Below are positions 24,316 to 37,200 of a DNA stretch of 64,000 nucleotides, piece by piece. The position numbers were made by a program, and so were the translations under genes. The notes below the pieces were generated by a model. That model did not search any database and was not told where the DNA came from. It was given only the letters and a program-made list of their open reading frames with translations. Source of the DNA: Sipunculus nudus (taxonomy: Eukaryota > Annelida > Sipuncula > Golfingiida > Sipunculidae). The first letter of the stretch is position 1, and each line of letters opens with the position of its first letter. Where the stretch lies: the NCBI GenBank assembly GCA_026874595.1, contig CM049313.1, forward strand, positions 15,495,508 through 15,559,507, given 5' to 3'.

Positions 24316-26868
24316 ACGCTTTTAGTTTTACTGGTCGCAATGTTATGTACATATACACTCCACTAAACCTAAAACAGCATTCGTCCAGAAATATAAATTC
24401 CTAATTAAAATTGTACAATCAAGACCTACGACTCTTTATATGTATTAACCAGTAATAATTAATTGGGCAATTTAAACCACATTAATTTAAGTATATATTT
24501 AATGAACGGCATATATAATGGCATAAATAAAAGCATCTTTTGTAATGAGATTTTAAAACCATTTCAATATCACACTCAAATATTTGGTCCGTAAATATAT
24601 CTAACAATCAATAATAAAAATACTCAGTATAAGTACAAGTATGTATTGATCCAAATTCTACACGGGTACACCTATTTCTTTAAGTAAGATATCGGTGGTC
24701 GAATAGTTTTTTATTCTGATAACTGGACGTTAATTCTGCCCATGAAATCCCCTTTAATAAACATCTGGTCAGATCTGATAAATAAACTGCCAATCCGAGA
24801 ACTCAGTACTTTTTTATCATTTAATATCTAACATTTGTAAAGAAAAATTAGATATACACATAGATGCGAGAACTTTTCTTTCTCTCTTCTGGAGAAAAAG
24901 GGAGATATTTCCGAAGAAGGCCGAAAACTCCCGAGGGCAAAATACACCTGTGCTCAAATGATAAGACAGATGCAAATACTCGTCTTTGTAAGTATTTTAT
25001 ATGGGGACAAACAGGGCCTACGTCGACTCTCATATGTTAGAGGGGTAAAAAGGTCGCTAGGGAAAACACGTCTAAGATTCAGTCTCGAGACGGAGCATCT
25101 TTTGCAAGAGACCCGAGGGACACCGACGAAATAATTAACTCCTGTACTGTTGAGCGCTCGAGGGAATGACAATGGAAAACGGAATCCCTCGCGTATCAGT
25201 ATATATTCGCATGTATCTGAAAAATCTTGATCATAGGACGGGCCCGCGCCAGCTAACTTAATCACTGCGACTCTAAGGAAAACACCAGTCTGATAACTTC
25301 AAAAGTTGTTTCTAAAACTTGCTTTAACCACACAACTATCTCGGCACTGACGCTGAAACTTGCGTATAATTACTATTTCAATAACGCTGTACTATTGTTA
25401 ACTAAAAGGTAATTGTTAAATTGCTGAAAGTTAAATGTTCCTGAGATTTTAAATACAGTTATGATGGGAAAGGATTTCAAAATGGGACTTTTTCAGGTCT
25501 TGGGAAGGAACTATCCAGGTTTTAATATGCAAAATAACCCGGCGAAAGACCATGCACATTACGTACCGTTATTATCATCTTCAGCAGTCCGTCTGTACCA
25601 TCTATACAGAGGACATTTAAAGTCTGGCCTATCATAACTAAAGCATTTCTACATAACTAAAGCACCTCAGACTAGACTGCGTGTAAAGATAGCACACTTG
25701 GACACAATAAACTATTTGTGAAAGCAAATCTGGCCTTCATTTTACTTAAAAGCATGCTCACTTTCAGTAAACTCATAAACACACATTAAACTTTAACACT
25801 GATGATTATCATTATAATAATGCTAAATAGACACCTGCCGGAACATTATGAGCAAATATGTATTGTTGCTGCATATGTTTACTAATTGTATTAAGTATGT
25901 ACTAGGTATTTCCTATATATGTACAAATAGGTACAACACACAAGGTACTAAATATTCATTTCCTTTTTACACCTGTCTGAAAGTTGTACTGCAACTTTTC
26001 TTAGTTGTTACACCCACACAATATTAATATCAATACAATATAATATAACTGGGATTTAACTATTTGTTATAGTTCAAATTATTGAAACTCATTTTCATCT
26101 TATTCATATCTATGCATACTCTCTATGGCAACGCCCCATGCAGATGCAAATACGAGCAGTTGAATGTTTATAACTATTATCATATGAATACAAAAATATA
26201 TGTAGTTTAGATGAAGTATATTCAAACATATTTCCGATTACTAAAGATGCATTACTATCATTTAAATAAACTGTTGAATCAGAAGACTCACCAGCATAGG
26301 TCTTCATGAACAATCTTAATCCTCGTGAAACCCACACTGCCCTCTACAGGCCCAACTAAAATGTATATTAACATGGGTATTCACGCGTTTTTTCACGCTT
26401 CCTCAGTTTTCCATTAAAAAATAAAAGCATATTTTGGTTTATATCATTAATTATCATCAAACGTTTTTACTTTTTTAAACAAGCATAATTTTGGTTATTT
26501 TCCATTCATACTTATTGTACAAAATATTGTCACTATTTTGTAGTCAGGTAAGTATATTGTATCACCACCAGTTCACGTGAGTGACTGTCTAGTTAATGAA
26601 TACACAGTTATGCATATAATTATTGAGTATTTATAAATGTACACCTGGCTTGTATCACAGTAATGTATCAGTAAGCTGAGCTGCAGCTGAAACACCTGTT
26701 TGTTAGATAATATATACAGTGCAGTGACTAATAACATCCCCCCTCCCTACCCTGGACTCTTAGCCTTTATGGACACGCCGACTGGTAAATTTGGGATCAC
26801 AAGTCAGCTTTGAAACGCCAACTTTAAAAATAAATATCCAACATATGATGAAATAAGGAAACCGATAC
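24316..26868. other. No gene seen
   Basis: AT-rich. A higher-GC patch at about 24,880-25,270 carries a 103-codon minus ORF (24,954-25,265) without recognisable domains; an unannotated exon there cannot be excluded. Confidence 0.45.
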
Positions 26869-26962
26869 ACACACACACAGACACACACACACATATTTAT
26901 ATATATATTATATATATATATGAATACATCTCAACACACACATATATTTGTACATATATATG

Positions 26963-27028
<66 letters not shown>
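26869..27028. repeat. Compound microsatellite (CA)n-(TA)n-(GA)n
   Basis: CA repeats at 26,869-26,892, TA-rich stretch, then a long GA run at about 26,966-27,027. Confidence 0.95.
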
Positions 27029-27029
<1 letters not shown>

Positions 27030-28499
27030 CAGACACACAGACGACAGAGAGGGAACAGTTCAATAAAGGCCCAGAATTATTACATTTTGTCTCAAAAACA
27101 CATTAACATTTCCACATCATTTCAAACTGTAGATTAATTTAAAAAAAAAAGGATCCATGTAGGCAAAGAGTTCAGTTAGGAAATTTAATGAAACCAAACC
27201 CTGAGGGTATATATATTTACATCTACATTATAACTAAGCAATTACTTCTTAAAAATCACAAGCTTCAACAGCCAGACTTGGTACTACTGCCATCTAGTGT
27301 CAGCTCTACAAAGCGCAAGACATGCGGTGTCTGAAAATGCGCCCGTGTGCAACTAGCGCCATCTAGTGTGCAATTAACAAACTACCGGGATGTCAAACTG
27401 AACAAAGTGTCAGAAATGTGTGGCAAAAAGATATGGTATTTCTCCACATAAAACATATGCCTTTGCTCCTCATATTAACATTTATTTGTGGTTAAAATAT
27501 ATTGGAACCTCAGATGTATCTATAATGTGTTTTGAAGAATTTTTTTTGGTTTTAGGCGATTCAACATATAACCTAATTTCACCTAAGTACTAAAAATATT
27601 GCAATAAATTATACAGATCACAGTAACATAACTACATCAACAACTGTACATAAATGAACACTTTTTCCTAGTCTATCTTATACATAATGAACTCAAACCT
27701 CCATAAATTTTAAATGTCAGTAAGCCACAGCAACATTGTTAAGTTGTACAATCCGATATTATTATCATAAGTTAAGACCAGGTTCTCTCCTGCATTTGGT
27801 GTTTAATCAAGAAAGTGGTTTATAATGAAAATATTAAATCTATGAACCACTGGCTTCATCATTAGATAAGTTTTTGATGACTCACTGTGGCAGATAAAAC
27901 TGCAACAAATACCTTAAATACCTTTAAAACATTAATACCAACTGAATACACTTATTGTTAGTCAACTGAAGAGCCTGCAATTTCATGGCATCAGATCAAG
28001 AAAAAAATATTAAAAATAACTTATGGTTTATATGAGTAAATAATGCTATATTATATAATATTAATATAATATTATATTTTTTCTTATGCTAGCCGGTGTT
28101 TGGTGACTGCAGTTTTAACACAGAAATCCATTTTTTTTTGTGGTTTAAGTTGTGTTAAAGAAATACAGTACCAGAACACCCTTGTGTAATGTGGAATTGT
28201 CATAAATAAGAATACATAACTTCTTGTCAGAAACCATCTGACAGTTTCACATATTTAGCAGTGGTCGGAAATCATCAATACCAATTAATGGTCAAGTTTC
28301 CATAGGACTTTTTCAAGAATTTAAAGTTTTACACTTTGTTAGGAACTTATTTAAATTTATTATATGTGCTGCCAATGAGGCTGCACGCAGACACTGCATT
28401 CAGGGTAATAACCATACACTATCATTTTGGGAACTCAAGTAGATGCAAGAGCCGGTCTATGACGTCTGAATACTGATCATGATCTTGACCAGAAAGTGT
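27029..28499. other. No gene seen
   Basis: AT-rich unique sequence. 'gccatctagtgt' appears twice at about 27,291 and 27,359, too little to define a repeat. Confidence 0.55.
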
Positions 28500-29041
28500 T
28501 ATAGTCCGTTTCATCTCCTCATGTCCACCTGTTTTTTGCTATGAAAATTTTTATTAGGTACATTTCAAGGGAAACAATTATAGTGTAAAGGAGAGGATTT
28601 CAGAACCTATTTTTCAACAAGGTAACTAAATTCCTACCTTACACCTTATTTGAATAATAGAATTTTCTGAAAATATGAGAAAACAGTCTATATTTTACAA
28701 CATATCAGACCGACTTATGGAGGTCAAGGTCATTGGTCATATGCAAAAACAGCCTCAACTGACAGCTGCTGATTGGATGATCTCATGTAAACACTCTAAA
28801 AAATTTAACCAGCTTAAACAAAGATGGCTACTTAAGGAGGGACAGACCATATCTGCCAGATCATGATAAAGAGACTTAAATGTTGTGAAACATAAACTGG
28901 GGATTTATTGTAAAATTCTTAACTGCCATATTAGGTTGTCTCTTCCATATAATGTTTTCTCGGAAAATATTGAAAAATATAAATTTTTAAGAAAATCATC
29001 TATAAAAAACAGGTGGACAGCAGGTAGTGAAATGAACTATA
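28500..29041. mobile_element. MITE 'M1', copy 2
   Basis: Aligned end to end with 232-780 (e.g. 'tatagtccgtttcatc', 'tcctcatgtccacc', 'tccatat', 'gtggacagcagg'). The right end reads gaactata, one change from the left terminal repeat. The two short ORFs inside are not shared with copy 1. Confidence 0.87.
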
Positions 29042-29269
29042 ATAGCTCACCAATTTTTAAAGCTGGTTGGGTTATATAAATATTTGCCATTGGAATATGC
29101 TAATACAGGATTATCATGTTTAATCCAAATGTGTGCACATACATCTTAAGCATTGAATGGATTAAAGCAGAGATGAATTACTGAGATGACTGTCATATTA
29201 AATAAAAAAATACCAACCCAACCTTTCCTTTTCAGGACATTAGTCTTATCCACATCATTACATGTGTGA

Positions 29270-29271
<2 letters not shown>

Positions 29272-29338
<67 letters not shown>
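29272..29338. repeat. (TA)n microsatellite
   Basis: About 33 TA dinucleotides; the Ile-Tyr ORFs across it are spurious. Confidence 0.97.
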
Positions 29339-29340
<2 letters not shown>

Positions 29341-31679
29341 GAGCCCCTCTTTGATAGGCCTCCCCATACACTTGATATGTTGTGGTCCATATTTCCTAAA
29401 CTCTGCTTTTTAAAGATGTCATATAAAAATAAGTACCACATATAATCATATAATTATTAGTTATGTACACAATAGTTGTGTACACAGTAGGATATGAAAC
29501 TAACACCTTAGTCTGAGGATTTCAATGTCACTTTAGCTGCATTCGCATGGAGATCTGAACATCTGAGTATAAAAATGACAGAGACCTTCATGCCATCTAC
29601 AGTATGAAACTGGTCTGACATAAAAAAACAAGCTCTGTAAAATGCGTATACTGTAAATGCTTTACTAACCAGAATACTTACTGCATTGATTATGACAGAT
29701 CAGCTGTTTTTTCCATATAGTTCAATTAAAATCTGATTTACTATATGGCTGCCTCATCCATCTGAGGTATATATAGAGCCAGTTTAACTCAAGGCAGTGA
29801 CTCTTTCATTTGTAATTCAACATGTCTGGACTATCATACCATTCTGACCAAGGATGAAAAATGAATGTCCTGTTACTGCCCACAATGCACACTGCTGACC
29901 TCTGTATGTAAGATCTTGTACTAATCATGTGTCCACTCTGCAGTACTGTCCCCTTTTGTTAAAATTTGTTACTTTCATGTTACTGCCAGAGGTGCCATCT
30001 ATTTATGACCAACAATATGTCTCTGCTAATGGCTGTGCTGATCCCCACTGGTCATATTTGTGACAAACCATGTGACAATACTGACAACTCACACGGGACC
30101 CCTACCAGTGAAATTTACCAAAGCGGAAGCATCCAGTAGACACTGCTTCCTGCTGACTTCTGCTGTCCAAATTTGGTACTAAATAATTATGACCACCTAT
30201 TACATCTCTGTATTTGTGTATTTGGGAGACATAATTTTACCCATATACAGAGCTGACTAGGTAAAGAATGCATAAATAGTATTAATAAACAAGGGACCCA
30301 TAGTCACCTGAGCTAAAATTAAAAAATTTGTTTCAAATCATACTAAAAGATATTGAGAAGCTGCACTGTAAATAAATGTCAACTGACCGCCTCAACAAGC
30401 ATAGTACATTGTATTCAAAAAGAATATTGTGCAGCTGATGGCTACAGAAATACCTCTGCCTCTTTACCTTAATATACTTTTCATTAATAAGGTAAAATAC
30501 TGCACACTGCTTATTGCTACTATATATTAATGCAATTCCCCCCCCCCTGATTCTTTGTTATTCCCTCAATGATATTTGCCTTTCTGATATGATTAAACTT
30601 AACAGAGTTATTGTCATGAAAACTCTGAAATTATTACTAATGCAATGTACCTGATAAAGAAGTATAACATCTTTACTGTTATTGGTCAGATACTTGGTTG
30701 GATGGTTACTTGGTTGGTTTGTTTGTAGGCACCTTTATTCAGTAGGGTCTCAACATATTTTGATAATATTTTCAGGGGGGTCAGGGCAATACTGAAGGAA
30801 CAATCCAAACAAGGCATCACCATTACAAGTTTTTGTTTGAAGTATTCCCTACTACTGATAGTCCATTTTGTATACCAAAGATTAGGGCTGAAGTGTTTCA
30901 CTGGAATTTAGGACCGCCTTTGTTCAAGCAACCAGAGCTCACCTGCAATACAACCATGGAGCTTGTGAACCATGTGTGACTGTGATACACATTTTTTTCT
31001 CTGCAGCACACACATAAACTTGATTAAGATCTTGGTGGAGGTTTATCTGTGGTCTAAGACTAAGTTCTAATGACTGGTCATATCACATAGAATTAGACTA
31101 GGGGGTCGGTGTACAAGATTTCCTCAACTATGGCACTTGAGTGCCACCTTCATCTTCTTTATTTTTTTTTTATATTGGAAGACACCCTGGCCATGACAAA
31201 TATCAATATTTGTGACTGCATACCTGATGTCTTTGGAAGTTCCATCCACACAATACAGATGTATTGAGGTTAATGGTTATAGTGACAGGCTGCTTGATAA
31301 AGATCAATTATAATACAGCACACTTGTATATTACAGTAATGATATCCCAATTCTGTAAACTTGAGCAATCTTGATCTTGTTTCACCCCCACCAGGAATGC
31401 TTTGACCATGTACTAGTAAATTTCAAATACTATTGCTAAGTTAAAATGATATATATTACTATTACTAACATTAAACACAATGCTGGGGTTAAACTGGGTG
31501 AGAAGAATTAACCTAACGGGTTAATGACACCAAGCTTACCCATTCAAAGCCAACTAGTTTAAACATCATGGCACATTCTTTGGTTTACACCAGCATAAAT
31601 TCTACAGAAAGATGTGGTATAAGCTAGGAAATACTGGAACGAATGAAATCCGGAATAATAGATACATTGTGATTCAAGT
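29339..31679. other. No gene seen; downstream flank of TRPM
   Basis: AT-rich sequence. 'aaacaagggacccatagtca' + 'cctgagctaaaa' at about 30,290 resembles the H1 element ends and may be a solo remnant. On the gene strand several AATAAA words occur (for example about 30,733-30,738), so the TRPM 3' UTR could extend here. Confidence 0.5.
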
Positions 31680-32640
31680 ATCATTCAGAGGTAGATACAT
31701 TTGATAGATACATCTGATTACATCCAAAATGACACTAGACAAGGTAGATACTTTCCAGCTCAGTCAAGAACTACACTGATATTTTGTAATTACATCCAGA
31801 CTCAGTCTGGAAATGGTAAATTGATTCCTACAAGATCCAGAATCATGGCTGCAGTACCAGTAGATACTGAACAGTAGATGCAGGATGAGAATCAAGAATC
31901 ATTTGGAAGGGGTATATATATTTTGATTATATTCAGGGTAAAGCTGGACATTATACTGGACTCATACTGGAATTGGTAGATACATTTGATCCAGAATTAT
32001 GTCAGTGATGGTAGATACATTCTCATTCAATTAAGGATCATGTCTGCAGTGGTAGGTACAACCCATTCCAGAATAATAACATGCCTGCCATGGTAGATAC
32101 ATTATGTTTCACTTAAGGATCATATAAGCGATGGTAGATACATCCCCATTTCAATCAAGGATCATGTCAGCCTTGGTAGATACATTCATTTCACCTAAGG
32201 ATCAGGTCAGCCTTGGTAGATACATTCATTTCACCTAAGGATCAGGTCAGCCTTGATAGATACATTCATTTCACACAAGGATTAGGTCAGCCTTGGTAGA
32301 TACATTCCATTTCATTTAAGGATCATGTCAGCCCTGGTAGATACATTGTTTCTTAAGGATCAGGTCAGCCATGGTAAATACATTCCATTTCACTTAAGGA
32401 TCAGGTCAGCCATGGTAGATACATTCCCATTTCACTCAAGGATCATATCAGTGATGGTAGATACATTCTGCTTCTCTTCAGGATCATGTCAGCCATGATA
32501 GAAACATTGTTTCAATCAAGGATAAGGTCAGCCCTGGTAGATACATTCCATTTCACTTAAGGATTAGTACAGTCCTGGTAGATACATTCTATTTCACTTA
32601 AGGATCAGTTCAGCCATGGTAGATACCTCACATTTCACTG
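31680..32640. repeat. Degenerate ~41-bp minisatellite downstream of the TRPM stop
   Basis: About 16-20 copies of 'ggtagatacattc' + 'atttcacttaaggatca' + 'ggtcagcc', spaced 38-43 bp. Well preserved from about 32,000 to 32,640 and degenerate down to about 31,680. It starts about 250 bp past the stop codon on the gene strand, so it is probably transcribed as 3' UTR. I cannot place the polyadenylation site. Confidence 0.88.
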
Positions 32641-32875
32641 AAGGTTCATGTCTGTAGTATGATACGTTCGGATTTAATCCTGATTCATTCATGACACTGT
32701 AGATACATTCCAGCAACACCGTAACCAATGTCAGAGGTTGTAGATACTCTTTGTCTGCATTCAGGAAGACATAACGCTTCATGTTCTCGATCAGTGTAAC
32801 CTCAACATCAAGACCACTTTTCATGGAAATCCAGCTTTCCCTATGTGTTCTGTCTAGTACAACATGTATGCCCAA
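32594..32875 (-). other. Short ORF in the presumed 3' UTR
   Basis: A 93-codon ORF (MGIHVVLDRTHRESWISMKS...) starts 20 nt past the TRPM stop, in another frame. Its first 60 residues look less repetitive than the rest, but I recognise nothing, and its 3' part runs into the minisatellite. Most likely untranslated. Confidence 0.2.
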
Positions 32876-32895
32876 TAAGTTTTACCACCAACTAT

Positions 32896-34293
32896 TCAGG
32901 GATCATCTGGAGATCCGCACAGAGTGGACTCGTCTGAGTGGAACGACGTTGTTGAATGCTCCTTGTTCCGCACACCATTTGAACGATGTCTTACCCTCTT
33001 TGGAAAAAGTCCTAACTCTGCACTGGGGCGATCTGAATCACTGTTACAATCTAGATCACTGTCCGATTTGACCTTGCCTAACCTTGGTTCTGACGCCACT
33101 TTCATCAATGACATTCGAATACTGTCCTTGCTGGTCCTGTCATAATCTGCCTCGTCACTATGGTAACCTGGTTCTTCTTTTTCCTTCTGTTCTGCTAATT
33201 CCATATCATACATTATATGTTTGGCAATGTCTCCCATTGACTCACTTTCAGTTAGTGAGATTTGTCGGATACGTCGTCGGATGACACTCTCCATCAGTTC
33301 TTTTTCACTCTCCTCTGCATGTTTCAGTTGTTGCAGTTCCGTCTTTTGAGCCTCATTCTCTGGTGCAAACTTCTGTGTATAGAGGTCAACATTAACGGGA
33401 AAATGCAAAAGCTTGGGTGTGGTGGGGCTTCCAGGTGGGCTGCAACCATAGTTGATACAGGAAGTATCAATTTCATCCGTGATGGTAGTGTATTCTGAGC
33501 GTGATGGCGTTATAATGGGAGTGACAGGAACTGTTGCATATGAACTCGGAACATCTGGAAGTGACTGTGGTGGAATGGGGGGGAGCCTTGATGGGAGGGG
33601 AATGTTTGAGGGGGGTGGCATGGTCTGTTTGATGAGTAGCTCATTCATTGCTTTTTCTGTTGGCGATTCCACCTTCTGAGCCATCGTGTACAGGGCGGGG
33701 TTCTGGCCTGTATTCACACATTCTGTATGTGTCGGTTGATCCTGCTTTAGGCTTATTATGACTTCACTTGATGGAGAGGACAAAGGTCGGAGGTCAGCAA
33801 ATTTAACACGGGTGTTTGACCTGGCATTACTTCTCTGAGCCTCATCTTCACCTGATGAATCACCAGCTCCCTGTAATCTTAATTTTGACATAGCTTGAAC
33901 CCGACGTCGATGGTACAGGGAGGAACCAATGCTCGAGGATAAGCTGGTTGTTGGCCGTGGGTTTGGTAGAAAGTCTAATTCAGCACCCTGTAACACTGGC
34001 GGACTGACAAGTCGCACTGGCATTGCGATACCTACAGGAATTTCATGTCCATAAGACCCTGGTGCTGCAACTGTAATTGCTCGGTTAAATGGAGGTCTGC
34101 CGTAAGGTTTACGATAATCGGTAAATGGCCACAAGCGATGTTCATTCATGTAATGCTTCCCACTCCCTCTTCTCCGTTGTCTTCTTTCACTTCCCACGAA
34201 TTGCTCATCTGGGTCGTCCCTGAACCTTGACCTTGGTGGACTATGATTAGTGGTGGTGGAATCATCTGATGGCGTTTCTCGTCCATGGAACAT
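32896..34293 (-). CDS. TRPM: TRPM terminal exon: long disordered cytoplasmic tail
   Basis: 465 codons plus TGA. The acceptor (tgtttgcag) is followed directly by ATGTTCCATGGACGAG, so the ORF's apparent start is simply an internal Met. The tail is low-complexity: a basic patch ([12 protein letters not shown]), Ser/Thr-rich runs, a proline-rich segment ([20 protein letters not shown]) that could bind SH3 domains, and an acidic helical stretch ([20 protein letters not shown]). No kinase motifs. It ends [10 protein letters not shown]. Several plus-strand ORFs over this exon are shadows. Confidence 0.9.
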   Translation of the reverse strand: MFHGRETPSDDSTTTNHSPPRSRFRDDPDEQFVGSERRQRRRGSGKHYMNEHRLWPFTDYRKPYGRPPFNRAITVAAPGSYGHEIPVGIAMPVRLVSPPVLQGAELDFLPNPRPTTSLSSSIGSSLYHRRRVQAMSKLRLQGAGDSSGEDEAQRSNARSNTRVKFADLRPLSSPSSEVIISLKQDQPTHTECVNTGQNPALYTMAQKVESPTEKAMNELLIKQTMPPPSNIPLPSRLPPIPPQSLPDVPSSYATVPVTPIITPSRSEYTTITDEIDTSCINYGCSPPGSPTTPKLLHFPVNVDLYTQKFAPENEAQKTELQQLKHAEESEKELMESVIRRRIRQISLTESESMGDIAKHIMYDMELAEQKEKEEPGYHSDEADYDRTSKDSIRMSLMKVASEPRLGKVKSDSDLDCNSDSDRPSAELGLFPKRVRHRSNGVRNKEHSTTSFHSDESTLCGSPDDP

Positions 34294-37200
34294 CTGCAAA
34301 CACATATAAAATGACAGTAAGTGCAGCTTTTTTAAATTATTAGTCAGAATATTAGTCCAAATCTAAAATGGACTCATATTAATACACTTTACAATGGACA
34401 ATTTCTGCTATGATGTGCACTGTGGGTAATGACCATCTACTGTATTCAAGTTCAATATGTTGGGACTGAGGGGTATATTATGATAGCAGGACTGGCATAA
34501 CCAGCTATATCTAAAGTCAATCCAAATGTTGTTTTAAATTCATGATAGGTCCATGTAGTATATGTAATGTTAAACTTCAGTGTTCTTTCTAGTGGTACAC
34601 ATTATTTTTAGTTTTCATTTATTTTAACATGAGAACATTATTTTAAGCACCAAGTAACAGTGAGAACCTTTTTAGTGGACTAAAATTAATAAAATATCTC
34701 AAAGTATTTTTCATCTACTATGTATCTTCTTGTTGAAAAATGAAATATCAAATTTTTTATTGAATAAAAATTTATAATTTCAGTTTTAAGGTAGAGACAT
34801 GATAGAGGAAAAACAAAACAAAAGCTTTCCAGATATTATCACGTAGTTTAATATTAGCCTGCTAAAAGTGACTTGCTGTTACTGGGTGCTTAAAATAACG
34901 TACTTTAAAAAAATATGTAAAAATATCATAAGAATATGAATGAAAATGTCAAAAATATGTATACCATCAAAATGAACATAATTAAATACAATCCAGAGGC
35001 TGAGACTGGACCTAACTATTAAAGATACAGTACAGTTTTAATTTTTTATAATATGTGAAATAAAACTACAATTTTTTTTTATAATCTCACTGACCCACAC
35101 AAATTGTGCAAGTTTCCTCCAACAGATGCCACTAGTGTGGTGAAATAGCCTATTTAAACCTCTCTCTTCTCCCTCTGATATCATTGGTTACTGCAGGGGT
35201 GTAAATTAAGGTCAAAGGTCAAAGAACCTGTAGGCAGACTTTTGGATAGGTGCCATGCGGGCAAGTTGAGGGTGTGCAAGATATGAACCAATTTTTTTTA
35301 AAGAAATCTTCAGTGAAACCAGCTCATTTTAGGCATTTCCATAACAAAATAGCAGTTTCAGAGAACACCAATGTACAGTAACAGACAAGTTTGCTGCATG
35401 CTGTTACAATTATGAGCTACAAAACAAACTGTCAGTGGGTGGCGAGTTGACCAAACTTAAGCACAGTGAGTCACCCACTGGTATAATACTTGCAAAAAAT
35501 TGATCAAATATACAAAACCATTACAGGTGATCCAGCCGGCCCTGTGAATAAAACGCATTTAATCACTCCATCTATAAGATATATAGATATATTAAAATAC
35601 TACCAACAGTTAAGTCTGCCTAAATGTTGACTATGGGCATGAGGATGGCTTCTTATTTGAGTAAGTTTCAAATTCACAGTATCTGCAGAGGGTCAAAATT
35701 GTGAAGAAGAAACTTCACAAATAAGACACAGTGTCTGAACAGGTCAGAGGTCATTAATACGATGATCAAATCGGTTACCTTGCCTATCTTGAGATTTCAG
35801 TTGTTAACATAACATTGTCTGTTCTTCAACAAATTACACAACACAAAGAATTTAGATTGGCCAAGGAAAGTGGAGATTAATCACTGCTCAAAATTAGTTC
35901 ATTATTGCAATGGATAGGCTTTTTATAATATATGAATAAATATATATATAGAACTGAGATTCGCCAAGAAAGTGGCGATTAATTGCTGTTCAACATGAGT
36001 TCATTATTGCAATGGATAGGCTTTTTATAATATATGAATAAATTTATATATAGAACTGAGATCGGCCAAGGATAGTGGCGATTATTTGCTGTTCAACATG
36101 AGTTCATTACTGCAATGGATAGGCTTTTTATAAAATATGAATAAATTTATATATAGAACTGAGATCAGCCAAGGAAAGTGGCGATTAATTGCTGTTCAAC
36201 ATGAGTTCAATATTGCAATGGATAGGCTTTTTATAATATATGAATAAATTCATATATAGAACTGAGATCGGCCAAGGAAAGTGGCGATTAATTGCTGTTC
36301 AACATGAGTTCATTATTGCAATGGATAGGCTTTTTATAATATATGAATAAATTTATATATAGAACTGAGATCCGCCAAGGCAAGTGGCAATTAATTGCTG
36401 TTCAACATGAGTTCATTATTGCAATGGATAGGCTTTTTATAATATATGAATAAATTTATATATAGAACTGAGATCGGCCAAGGAAAGTGGAGATTAATCA
36501 CTGCTCAAAATTAGTTCATTATTGCAATGGATAGGCTTTTTATAATATATGAATAAATTTATATATAGAACTGAGATCGGCCAAGGAAAGTGGCGATTAA
36601 TTGCTGTTCAACATAAGTTCATTATTGCAATGGATAGGCTTTTTATAATATATGAATAAATATATATAGAACTGAGATCCGCCAAGGAAAGTGGCAATTA
36701 ATTGCTGTTCAACATGAGTTCATTATTGCAATGGATAGGCTTTTTATAATATATGAATAAATTTATATATAGAACTGAGATCGGCCAAGGAAAGTGGCGA
36801 TTAATTGCTGTTCAACATAAGTTCATTATTGCAATGGATAGGCTTTTTATAATATATGAATAAATTTATATATAGAACTGAGATCGGCCAAGGAAAGTGG
36901 CGATTAATTGCTGTTCAACATGAGTTCATTATTGCAATGGATAGGCTTTTTATAATATATGAATAAATTTATATATAGAACTGAGATCGGCCAAGGAAAG
37001 TGGCGATTAATTGCTGTTCAATATGAGTTCATTATTGCAATGGATAGGCTTTTTATAATATATGAATAAATATATATAGAACTGAGATCGGCCAAGGAAA
37101 GTGGCGATTAATTGCTGTTCAACATGAGTTCATTATTGCAATGGATAGGCTTTTTATAATATATGAATAAATTTATATATAGAACTGAGATCCGCCAAGG

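Noticed and set aside
24954-25265. 103-codon minus ORF in a GC-richer patch
   Set aside because: No recognisable domain, no splice partners; kept only as a remark in the region entry.
33262-33679. Plus-strand ORFs opposite the TRPM terminal exon
   Set aside because: Antisense shadows of a well-supported coding exon.
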